From: Verrucomicrobiales bacterium
GTDB lineage: Bacteria; Verrucomicrobiota; Verrucomicrobiia; Verrucomicrobiales; DEV007
Reading direction: 5' to 3'
Assembly (NCBI GenBank): GCA_023253615.1
Contig: JALRFZ010000192.1
Coordinates: 1 to 7,848 of the forward strand
DNA length: 7,848 nt
Below, piece after piece: positions 1 to 5,250 of the stretch. The position numbers and the translations under genes are program-made. How positions within the stretch are numbered: the first letter of the stretch is position 1; every line of letters starts with the position of its first letter. The notes under the pieces are model-generated. The model was not told where the DNA came from. It saw only the letters and a list, made by a program, of their open reading frames with translations, and did not search any database.

Positions 1-164
1 TCCTTCCAGTTGCGGCGGATCGACAGGATTTTGCGCGTATTCTCGTCAATCGACACGATATACGGCAGCGGAATCCCGTCTTCGTTCTCAAATCCCTTCA
101 GATCGAGGTCAGCATAGACCTCATAGATCTGATAGTCGTTCGCCCCACTTGCCCCCGGCTGCAG
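1..164 (-). pseudogene. Phage portal protein fragment (partial, runs off left edge)
   Basis: Reading the minus strand from about 164 towards 1 gives a continuous frame including YEVYADLDLKGFENEDG, then PLPYIVSIDENTRKI and LSIRRNWKE, where the window ends. From memory, this pattern (acidic YEV.ADLDL.GFE block, IPLPYIVSID, LSIRRNW) matches the middle of a portal protein family found in podovirus-like phages and prophages. Portal proteins form the dodecameric ring through which DNA enters the capsid. In full-length relatives this block lies several hundred residues from the N-terminus. Here, upstream of it, the frame passes through a dispersed repeat and low-quality sequence and stops at 300-302. 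No in-frame ATG exists; the only upstream start candidate is GTG at 291-293. The N-terminal half is therefore absent, which points to a decayed or truncated prophage gene. The downstream part is outside the window. Family identity is fairly likely; the pseudogene status is inferred. Confidence 0.5.
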
Positions 165-215
165 CCCCTCGACGCCCGTCGGAAGCGTCGCCGCTTCCGC
201 TACCGCTGACGCGTC
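165..215. repeat. Dispersed palindromic repeat, copy A
   Basis: This 51-base stretch matches 2469-2519 at 46 of 51 positions in the same orientation. Its core is a perfect 8-bp inverted repeat, CGGAAGCG and CGCTTCCG, separated by TCGC (180-199), so it can form a tight hairpin like a REP element. Read on the minus strand it is open and encodes DASAVAEAATLPTGVEG, which continues directly into the portal-like fragment. The corresponding peptide at copy B is DAPAEAEAATLPMGVEG. Two copies in unrelated contexts indicate a dispersed repeat family rather than a conserved protein segment. Confidence 0.7.
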
Positions 216-338
216 GCTTTTTGTTGCGGGGTCTCGTCTACCTCTACCGCCAGCTCGTGAAGGACATGGTACGGATGAGCTAGGCCGAAACACGGATTTT
301 CATTGCCGTCGGCATTGTGGCCCGGATAGGATCGGCCA
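216..338. other. Non-coding stretch between portal fragment and 498-aa gene
   Basis: I see no convincing gene here. On the plus strand a short frame ending in a TAG at 254-256 reads RGLVYLYRQLVKDMVRMS, which could be the tail of a destroyed gene, but it is too short to assign. The 3' part must hold the promoter and leader of the gene starting at 339; no convincing -35/-10 pair stands out. Confidence 0.4.
328..331 (+). promoter_or_regulatory. Shine-Dalgarno for the GTG start at 339
   Basis: AGGA lies seven bases upstream of the GTG at 339. It supports that GTG as the start of the 498-aa protein, since the N-terminal membrane segment also begins immediately after this codon. Confidence 0.5.
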
Positions 339-1835
339 GTGAAAAGGAAACAGGCGTTCATCCTGGCTGCGTTTGCCTTGCTGCTGATCGGCGCGGTCGT
401 CGCCGGGATACTTCTTCTACCTCAAGAAGAACGATGGGTCAGCCGGAAGGGCGTGCCGAGGAGCTTTGGAAACACCGAGTTTTTCACCCGTTCGGAAACC
501 TTGCTGCCCTCGGGTTTGAAAACCCTCGCAGTCTCCGCGGTAAGACGTGAGCCAGTCGATCGGAAACTCTCCTTCATCTGGGAGGAACCTGCGGCGAACT
601 GGAAACGCGCCGAAGTTTTGGGCCGGATTCCTCCCCGCTACACCGACGATGAAAATCAGGTCGTGACTCTGCCGGGAGGAGGACGCCTCCGCCTCGCGTG
701 GGCCACCATGGGATACGATCCCGATTTGGGCGACTTTCCCACGAAGGAGCCTTTCACGCGAACAAAGGTGACGGTGCGGGGCGACACCTGGGAGCCGCTC
801 GACGACGAAGCCTTTCGTCGCTATCAATTGGAGGACTTGAAACGGGAGACCGCGAGCAAGAGCTTCCTTCCCACCTGGGGCATCGGAGCGTTCTCTCTGA
901 AACTCGACTTCCTCCCCGAGGGGCTCCCCGATTTCCGGACCATCGGCTCCATCGAGCTGATGAACCTCGACACGATGACTCCCATCGACCACCTCTCCGG
1001 TGGCAGCTTCAACGACTCCATGCCGGGGATGTTTCACTCGATGCCCGCCGCCGAAGTCTTTTATCCCGCAAGCATCGCCGCCGGATTCGACATCGCTTAT
1101 GGTCCCTGCGAAGAAGCGCGTATCCCCCTTCGTCCGGGAAGCCGGGGCAAGGTGATCGACCTCGAAATCGAGATCATCGCGATCGAGCGGTTTGCGTGGG
1201 CGAGCGCCTCGAGCAGCAAACGGATCCGGAAGTCGGGCAACCGTGAGACGCGATCCCTCGAGTTTGATCTCGATCCGGAACGCAAACCGCAGACCCAGAT
1301 TGTGTTTTCGATGTCCGCACCGGAACTCGGCCGCTTCTGCGACGTCGTTCTGGTCCATCACGACGGCAAGGAAGAGACGATCGAACTTGGCAACACCTAC
1401 ACGGTCTCGTACCTCTCGACTCAAACGCCTCCCGAAGAACTCGAAGCGATGGTTCTCCGCTACCGCCCGAATCAGGCACGGGTCGTTTTCGAATTGCCGA
1501 CCTTGCTCGGAGTGCCTGGGCGCAATGAGGAGATCGAAAATCTTTTTGATATCACCCTGCCGCACTTTGCGGCAACGAACGCGTGGGACCTGAAACGCAC
1601 GGTCGGTGATCAAGCAGGTGTGCAATTCAACCTGTCCGAAGCCGTCTTTCCCGACGACCATTTCCCCCGCCACTACGAGAACGTGACCCTCCGCGCTTTG
1701 CTCGAAGAATACCTCGCCCACCATCCCGACGGCAGCCGTGTCCGGCTCGATCCCGCGACCCACCGGCTCATGGTGCCCGAGCGTTTCAGTTGGAAGAGGA
1801 AGTGGATGGAGTTCCGAAAGTGGATGGGGGTTTGA
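339..1835 (+). CDS. Membrane-anchored protein of unknown function
   Basis: I do not recognise this 498-residue protein as a named family. It begins with a GTG codon, preceded by AGGA. The N-terminus is a positive MKRKQ followed by one hydrophobic segment at about residues 6-27, then polar sequence, so it is probably held in the cytoplasmic membrane with the bulk outside the cytoplasm, or it is an uncleaved or lipid-free exported protein. The body is soluble and rich in beta-type alternation, for example KVIDLEIEIIAIERFAW (271-287), which precedes a Ser/Arg/Lys-rich stretch (289-306). Residues 404-480 (LFDITLPHF, then WDLKRTVGDQAGVQFNLSEAVF, then VTLRALLEEYLAHHPDG) loosely recall the small STN-type domain of secretin and TonB-linked proteins, in which a short helix is followed by a V-x-L-x-x-A-L motif. 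That is only a suggestion. Codon use fits a real gene, unlike the long antisense frame over it. It is divergent from the portal fragment and faces hicA tail to tail, so the context gives no function. Confidence 0.8.
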   Translation: MKRKQAFILAAFALLLIGAVVAGILLLPQEERWVSRKGVPRSFGNTEFFTRSETLLPSGLKTLAVSAVRREPVDRKLSFIWEEPAANWKRAEVLGRIPPRYTDDENQVVTLPGGGRLRLAWATMGYDPDLGDFPTKEPFTRTKVTVRGDTWEPLDDEAFRRYQLEDLKRETASKSFLPTWGIGAFSLKLDFLPEGLPDFRTIGSIELMNLDTMTPIDHLSGGSFNDSMPGMFHSMPAAEVFYPASIAAGFDIAYGPCEEARIPLRPGSRGKVIDLEIEIIAIERFAWASASSSKRIRKSGNRETRSLEFDLDPERKPQTQIVFSMSAPELGRFCDVVLVHHDGKEETIELGNTYTVSYLSTQTPPEELEAMVLRYRPNQARVVFELPTLLGVPGRNEEIENLFDITLPHFAATNAWDLKRTVGDQAGVQFNLSEAVFPDDHFPRHYENVTLRALLEEYLAHHPDGSRVRLDPATHRLMVPERFSWKRKWMEFRKWMGV

Positions 1836-1862
1836 ACGGCTTGACTCCGGAGACGTCCGACC

Positions 1863-1893
1863 GGCAGCTTTCCGTTTTCCACCTGCCTTTTTT
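1863..1893 (+). terminator. Possible weak terminator after the 498-aa gene
   Basis: GGCAG (1863-1867) can pair with CTGCC (1883-1887), directly followed by six T (1888-1893), 28 bases after the stop at 1835. The 5-bp stem and 15-base loop are weak for an intrinsic terminator. The remaining intergenic sequence up to hicA (1894-1965) shows nothing I can name. Confidence 0.25.
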
Positions 1894-1965
1894 CCGCAAT
1901 CAACCAAGGTCAAATTGCCTGGCGAACGCGAGTAAAGAACTCCTCCCGAATGCCCGCAAAGACCC

Positions 1966-2181
1966 TCACAGAGCCCCAACGAAGTCTTCAAGCGACACAC
2001 CGGCCTGTTCCAGAAGGCCCCGCAAGGTTCCCGGTTTGATCGGCTTGTGCATGGGGACGACGACGGTCCGTTCCTCTTTGCGCATCACATGGTGAGAACC
2101 CGTTTGGCGAAGGCTCTCGAAGCCGAGCCGACGCAGCGCCTTGACGGCTTCGCCGCCATGGATGTCCCGGGGCGTCTTCAC
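1966..2181 (-). CDS. hicA: HicA family toxin (mRNA interferase)
   Basis: This is a complete 71-residue HicA (YcfA-type) protein of normal family length. HicA toxins have a double-stranded-RNA-binding-like fold and cleave mRNA independently of the ribosome; the cognate HicB binds and blocks them. Visible family features are MKTPRDIHG at the N-terminus, ALRRLGFESLRQTGSHHVM with the catalytic histidine in GSHH (residues 30-31), TVVVPMH (39-45) and the C-terminal helix TLRGLLEQAGVSLEDF. The start codon is GTG (2179-2181); no in-frame ATG would keep the conserved N-terminus. It begins 11 bases after the hicB stop, so the two are surely co-transcribed. The toxin is downstream of the antitoxin, the reverse of the E. 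coli hicAB order. No strong Shine-Dalgarno precedes the GTG, which would keep toxin output low. All key residues are intact, so the toxin is probably functional. Confidence 0.9.
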   Translation of the reverse strand: MKTPRDIHGGEAVKALRRLGFESLRQTGSHHVMRKEERTVVVPMHKPIKPGTLRGLLEQAGVSLEDFVGAL

Positions 2182-2192
2182 GGGCGGGAGCT

Positions 2193-2417
2193 TCAGGCGA
2201 CCAACAAGACCGGATCTTCCGCAAAGTGGACTTTGACTCTCGCCGGCACTTCCGCTGGATCGAAGTATCCGCTCACGGCATCGGTGATCATTTCCTGCAA
2301 TTCCCCGAGAGTGTCTCCCTGGGTCGTGATCCCGCCGCTCCGGGGATCATCCCAACGGGCGATAAAGCCCCCGGTCTCGGGACAGGTCTCCACGGTGAAG
2401 GTGATTTCCGCTTCCAT
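2193..2417 (-). CDS. hicB: HicB-like antitoxin, short form without DNA-binding domain
   Basis: This 74-residue protein lies directly upstream of hicA and has the HicB N-terminal pattern: beta strand AEITFTVE, then GGFIARWDD, then GDTLGELQEMITDAVSGYFD (residues 34-53). The last matches the TxxEL...A family helix that packs against HicA. The sequence ends VKVHFAEDPVLLVA without the C-terminal ribbon-helix-helix or helix-turn-helix of long HicB proteins, so it probably neutralises HicA but does not by itself bind an operator. Short HicB proteins of this shape are, from memory, sometimes misannotated as 2-oxoisovalerate dehydrogenase. I place the start at the ATG 2415-2417, where family similarity begins. 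The frame stays open 35 codons further up to 2522, but that extension is encoded mostly by the dispersed repeat and is not HicB-like. No clear Shine-Dalgarno is seen. Confidence 0.82.
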   Translation of the reverse strand: MEAEITFTVETCPETGGFIARWDDPRSGGITTQGDTLGELQEMITDAVSGYFDPAEVPARVKVHFAEDPVLLVA

Positions 2418-2468
2418 GGCCAAGGGTAGCGCCCGGAGACGACATTCGCAAGGGTGACGATGGTTCGT

Positions 2469-2519
2469 CCCCTCGACGCCCATCGGAAGCGTCGCCGCTT
2501 CCGCCTCCGCCGGCGCGTC
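2469..2519. repeat. Dispersed palindromic repeat, copy B
   Basis: This is the second copy of the 51-base element at 165-215, with five mismatches. The 8-bp stem CGGAAGCG / CGCTTCCG with TCGC loop (2484-2503) is unchanged; four of the five mismatches lie 3' of the stem and one lies just 5' of it. It sits in the 192-base divergent gap between hicB and deoC, where both promoters should lie. On the minus strand it is open in frame with hicB, creating an apparent N-terminal extension. Confidence 0.7.
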
Positions 2520-2609
2520 CACCGCCGCGCCCTGGCAAAACTTCCCCTCCGTCCGATTCTTTCCCGTTTACCACCCGGCCGCTTTCATCCACAATCCCGC
2601 ATCGCTGCG

Positions 2610-3509
2610 ATGAACTTTTCCCTGCAACATCCCGTGCCCCCCGTCGACCAGGTCGGGGTCGAGGCGCGGGCGGCGTTTTTCACGAAACGTTCCCTGAAGA
2701 ACGACGCGAAACGCGCCGGACTGCGGCTCGCGGTGTCGATGATGGACCTCACCACGCTGGAAGGCGCGGACACGAAGGGCAAGGTCTCGCAGCTCTGCCG
2801 CAAGGCTCGCCAACCCATGCCGGCCCGCTACGGCTGCCCGCCCTGCGGCGCGGTCTGCGTCTACCCGAATCTCGTCGCCCACGCGGTGAAGGAGCTGGAA
2901 GGCAGCGGCATCCCCGTGGCCTCGGTGGCAACAGGGTTTCCCAGCGGACAATACCCTCTCGAGTTGCGGCTCGCCGACACGCGCCACGCCGTCGGCGAAG
3001 GAGCGTCGGAGATCGACATGGTCGTCAGCCGCGGCGCTTTCCTCGAAGGGGATTTTGTCAGGGTCTTCGACGAGATCGCGGCCGTGAAGGAAGCCTGCGG
3101 TGAGGCGCATCTGAAGGTGATTTTCGAAACGGGCGAACTCCAGACCTACGACCACGTCCGCTTCGTCAGCCAACTCGCGATCGAGGCGGGGGCGGACTTC
3201 ATCAAGACCTCCACCGGAAAGGTCGCCCCGGCCGCGACCCTCGCGGTGACGCTCGTGATGGTGGAGACGGTGCGCGATTATTTTCTCGCCACGGGCAGAC
3301 GCATCGGCGTGAAACCCGCCGGCGGCATCCGCACGGCGAAGGAGGCCCTGCAATATCTCGTGATGGTGAAGGAAACGGCGGGCGATGACTGGCTCACGCC
3401 GGACTTGTTCCGCTTCGGGGCGAGCTCGCTGCTGCTCGACGTGGAGATGCAGATCGCGCGGATGGAGGAAGGCCGTTATCAGAATGCGGAGTATTTTGCG
3501 AAGGGATGA
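2610..3509 (+). CDS. deoC: Deoxyribose-phosphate aldolase
   Basis: This 299-residue TIM-barrel class I aldolase (EC 4.1.2.4) cleaves 2-deoxy-D-ribose 5-phosphate to D-glyceraldehyde 3-phosphate and acetaldehyde, the last step of deoxynucleoside catabolism in the cytoplasm. Visible landmarks are MMDLTTLEG (44-52), VCVYPNLV (82-89), ASVATGFPSG (104-113), EIDMVV with the catalytic aspartate D136, KVIFETGEL (169-177), DFIKTSTGK with the Schiff-base lysine K199, and GVKPAGGIRT with the proton-relay lysine K235. The length matches the longer DeoC/DERA form rather than the about 250-residue short form. The start is the ATG at 2610: the frame is open back to 2454, but that part is arginine-rich and overlaps the palindromic repeat. 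No Shine-Dalgarno is obvious. The aldehyde dehydrogenase downstream fits as a sink for acetaldehyde; deoC next to such genes is known in other bacteria. Confidence 0.95.
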   Translation: MNFSLQHPVPPVDQVGVEARAAFFTKRSLKNDAKRAGLRLAVSMMDLTTLEGADTKGKVSQLCRKARQPMPARYGCPPCGAVCVYPNLVAHAVKELEGSGIPVASVATGFPSGQYPLELRLADTRHAVGEGASEIDMVVSRGAFLEGDFVRVFDEIAAVKEACGEAHLKVIFETGELQTYDHVRFVSQLAIEAGADFIKTSTGKVAPAATLAVTLVMVETVRDYFLATGRRIGVKPAGGIRTAKEALQYLVMVKETAGDDWLTPDLFRFGASSLLLDVEMQIARMEEGRYQNAEYFAKG

Positions 3510-3533
3510 GGGGTTATAGAGGCATTGAAGGGA

Positions 3534-3637
3534 TTTTGACCACGGATGGACACGGATTTACACGGATGGCCCGCAAGAAGGCAGTCAACGGTGGCTGGTT
3601 TGGATCCGTGCTCATCCTTGTCCATCCGTGGTCAAAA
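3534..3637. repeat. Imperfect inverted repeat of the CACGGAT family
   Basis: The left arm 3534-3567 and right arm 3604-3637 are reverse complements at 30 of 34 positions, separated by a 36-base loop. Each outer end reads TTTTGACCACGGATGGACA, and the left arm carries three CACGGAT units at about 10-base spacing (3541, 3551, 3561). From memory, this kind of sequence is widespread between genes in Verrucomicrobiota and some Planctomycetota, where it gives rise to spurious predicted peptides. It begins 24 bases after the deoC stop. The hairpin is large enough to act on the deoC transcript end or to protect it from nucleases, but no T-run follows, so it is not a standard terminator. Confidence 0.85.
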
Positions 3638-3655
3638 CCTCTTTCCGAATTCGCG

Positions 3656-3769
3656 TTTCATTCCTCTCCATTCGCGTTGGATGAATGCCCGGATCCGCTT
3701 CGCGAACGCGAATGGAACGCGAATGGAACGCGAATGACCGCGAATGACCGCGAATGTTCTGGAATGAAA
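3656..3769. repeat. Second inverted repeat with GCGAATG arms, covering the dehydrogenase leader
   Basis: Arms 3656-3675 and 3750-3769 pair at 16 of 20 positions: TTTCATTCC (3656-3664) with GGAATGAAA (3761-3769), and CATTCGC (3669-3675) with GCGAATG (3750-3756), with four mispairs between. The right arm includes GGA (3761-3763), the best Shine-Dalgarno candidate for the ATG at 3769. In the deoC-dehydrogenase transcript this pairing would hide the ribosome binding site. Confidence 0.6.
3708..3756. repeat. Five tandem GCGAATG units
   Basis: GCGAATG occurs at 3708, 3719, 3730, 3740 and 3750, so the period changes from 11 bases (spacer GAAC) to 10 bases (spacer ACC). One inverted copy lies at 3669-3675. 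The array ends immediately before the start region of the aldehyde dehydrogenase and is distinct from the CACGGAT inverted repeat preceding it. Confidence 0.8.
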
Positions 3770-5241
3770 TGAAAGGCAAAAAAACGACCCCCGACCTCAC
3801 CTTCGCCGCGGCGCTCGACTACGCGCCGTCGCCGGAGACCTTTCCGGTGACGCTCAAGAAGCGCTACGAGCTTTTCATCGACGGGAAGTTCGTCGCACCG
3901 AAGACGGGCAAGTATTTCGCCTCGGTCAATCCCGCGACGGGCAAACGGCACACCCTCATCGCCGAAGCGGGGAAGGCCGACCTTGATGCGGCGGTGAAAA
4001 GCGCGCGCCGCGCCTTCGAGAAAACGTGGGGACCGATGGCTCCGTCGGAACGCGGCAAATACCTCTTCCGCATTGCGCGGCTCCTCCAGGAAAAGGCGCG
4101 CGAACTGGCCGTGCTCGAGACGATGGACGGGGGCAAGCCGATCCGCGAGAGCCGCGATTTCGACCTGCCCCTGGTTGCGGCACATTTCTTCCATCACGCC
4201 GGCTGGGCCGACAAGCTCGACTACGCCTTCCCCGGCCGGAAACCCGCCCCGATCGGGGTCACGGCCCAGGTGATCCCGTGGAATTTTCCCCTCCTCATGG
4301 CCGCGTGGAAAATCGCCCCGGCGCTGGCCTGCGGGAACACGGTGGTGTTGAAGCCGGCCGAGACGACCTCCGTGACGGCGCTGCATCTCGCGGAGATTTT
4401 CCAGGAAGCGGGACTGCCTCCGGGTGCGGTCAACATCATCACGGGAGCAGGTGAAACGGGCACCGCCCTTGTCGCGCATCCGGGAATCGACAAGGTCGCT
4501 TTCACCGGCTCGACCGAAGTGGGCAAACGCATCGCCGCCGCCGTCGCGGGCACGAAGAAGCGGCTCACGCTGGAGCTCGGTGGCAAGGCCGCCAATCTCG
4601 TCTTCGCCGACGCGCCGCTCGACGAGGCGGTCGAGGGCGTCATCAACGGCATCTACTTCAACCAGGGCCACGTCTGCTGCGCGGGGAGCCGTCTCCTCGT
4701 GCAGGAGGCTATCCACGATGAATTCATCGCGCGCCTCGGCCGCCGCCTTCGCACTCTGCGCGTCGGTGATCCGCTCGACAAAAACACCGACGTCGGCGCG
4801 ATCAACTCGAAGGAGCAACTCGGTCGCATCACCTCCCTGATCGGATCCGGGATCGAGGAGGGTGCCGAGCTGCACGAATCGTCCTGCGCGCTGCCGGGCG
4901 AGGGCTACTGGTGCCGCCCCTGCTTTTTCACCGGCGTCACCCCCGCGCACCGCATCGCGCGCGAGGAGATCTTTGGTCCCGTCCTCAGCGTGATGACCTT
5001 CCGCACGCCATCAGAGGCCGTGCAGAAAGCGAACGACACCTGTTACGGGCTCAGCGCCGGGATCTGGACCGACAAGGGCAGCCGCATCTTCAAGATCGCC
5101 TCACAGCTGAAGGCCGGGGTGATCTGGGCGAACACCTACAACCAGTTCGATCCCGCGAGCCCCTTCGGCGGCTACAAGGAGAGCGGCTTCGGACGCGAGG
5201 GAGGCCGCCAGGGACTGGCGGCGTATGTGAAACCCGGTTGA
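3769..5241 (+). CDS. NAD(P)-dependent aldehyde dehydrogenase
   Basis: This 490-residue member of the classical aldehyde dehydrogenase superfamily oxidises an aldehyde to its carboxylic acid with NAD(P)+. The order of motifs is normal: ELFIDGKFV near the N-terminus, IPWNFPLLM (169-177) with the catalytic-site asparagine N172, LKPAETT with K195 and E198 (a glutamate here usually favours NAD+), FTGSTEVGK at the nucleotide site, LELGGK with general base E269, FNQGHVCCAGSR with nucleophile C303, EEIFGPV, and GGYKESGFGREGG near the end. Length is typical. I chose the ATG at 3769, five bases after GGA; an in-frame ATG at 3754 lies inside the tandem repeat and would add only MFWNE. Coming after deoC, the natural substrate is probably acetaldehyde (inferred); sequence alone does not fix substrate. 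The stop is nine bases from the end of the convergent SurA-like gene, with no room for a terminator. Confidence 0.93.
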   Translation: MKGKKTTPDLTFAAALDYAPSPETFPVTLKKRYELFIDGKFVAPKTGKYFASVNPATGKRHTLIAEAGKADLDAAVKSARRAFEKTWGPMAPSERGKYLFRIARLLQEKARELAVLETMDGGKPIRESRDFDLPLVAAHFFHHAGWADKLDYAFPGRKPAPIGVTAQVIPWNFPLLMAAWKIAPALACGNTVVLKPAETTSVTALHLAEIFQEAGLPPGAVNIITGAGETGTALVAHPGIDKVAFTGSTEVGKRIAAAVAGTKKRLTLELGGKAANLVFADAPLDEAVEGVINGIYFNQGHVCCAGSRLLVQEAIHDEFIARLGRRLRTLRVGDPLDKNTDVGAINSKEQLGRITSLIGSGIEEGAELHESSCALPGEGYWCRPCFFTGVTPAHRIAREEIFGPVLSVMTFRTPSEAVQKANDTCYGLSAGIWTDKGSRIFKIASQLKAGVIWANTYNQFDPASPFGGYKESGFGREGGRQGLAAYVKPG

Positions 5242-5250
5242 GGCGGGGGC

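Noticed and set aside
209..256. Plus-strand gene tail reading RGLVYLYRQLVKDMVRMS before a TAG
   Set aside because: It looks protein-like but is too short to assign, and the frame is low-quality repeat sequence upstream of 209.
417..2000. 527-codon open frame on the minus strand across the 498-aa gene
   Set aside because: It is the antisense mirror of a GC-rich gene. Its translation is rich in Arg, Gly and His with no motif, and it runs into hicA.
2047..2457. 136-codon plus-strand frame opposite hicAB
   Set aside because: It is a shadow of two small genes with clear family features.
2418..2522. N-terminal extension of hicB by 35 codons
   Set aside because: It is largely repeat-encoded and unlike HicB; the ATG at 2417 matches where the family begins. 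I kept the repeat itself as a finding.
2454..2609. N-terminal extension of deoC by 52 codons
   Set aside because: The extension is Arg-rich, partly made of the dispersed repeat, and lies outside the aldolase family region.
3534..3756. CRISPR array
   Set aside because: Units of 7-11 bases with no unique spacers of 25-40 bases and no cas genes; this is a short tandem and inverted repeat cluster.
3506..3772. Small open frames in the deoC-dehydrogenase gap (both strands)
   Set aside because: They translate only the CACGGAT and GCGAATG repeats and resemble well-known spurious repeat peptides.
3658..4950. 430-codon minus-strand frame opposite the aldehyde dehydrogenase
   Set aside because: It overlaps an unmistakable enzyme gene and has low-complexity composition; its C-terminus is just translated repeat.
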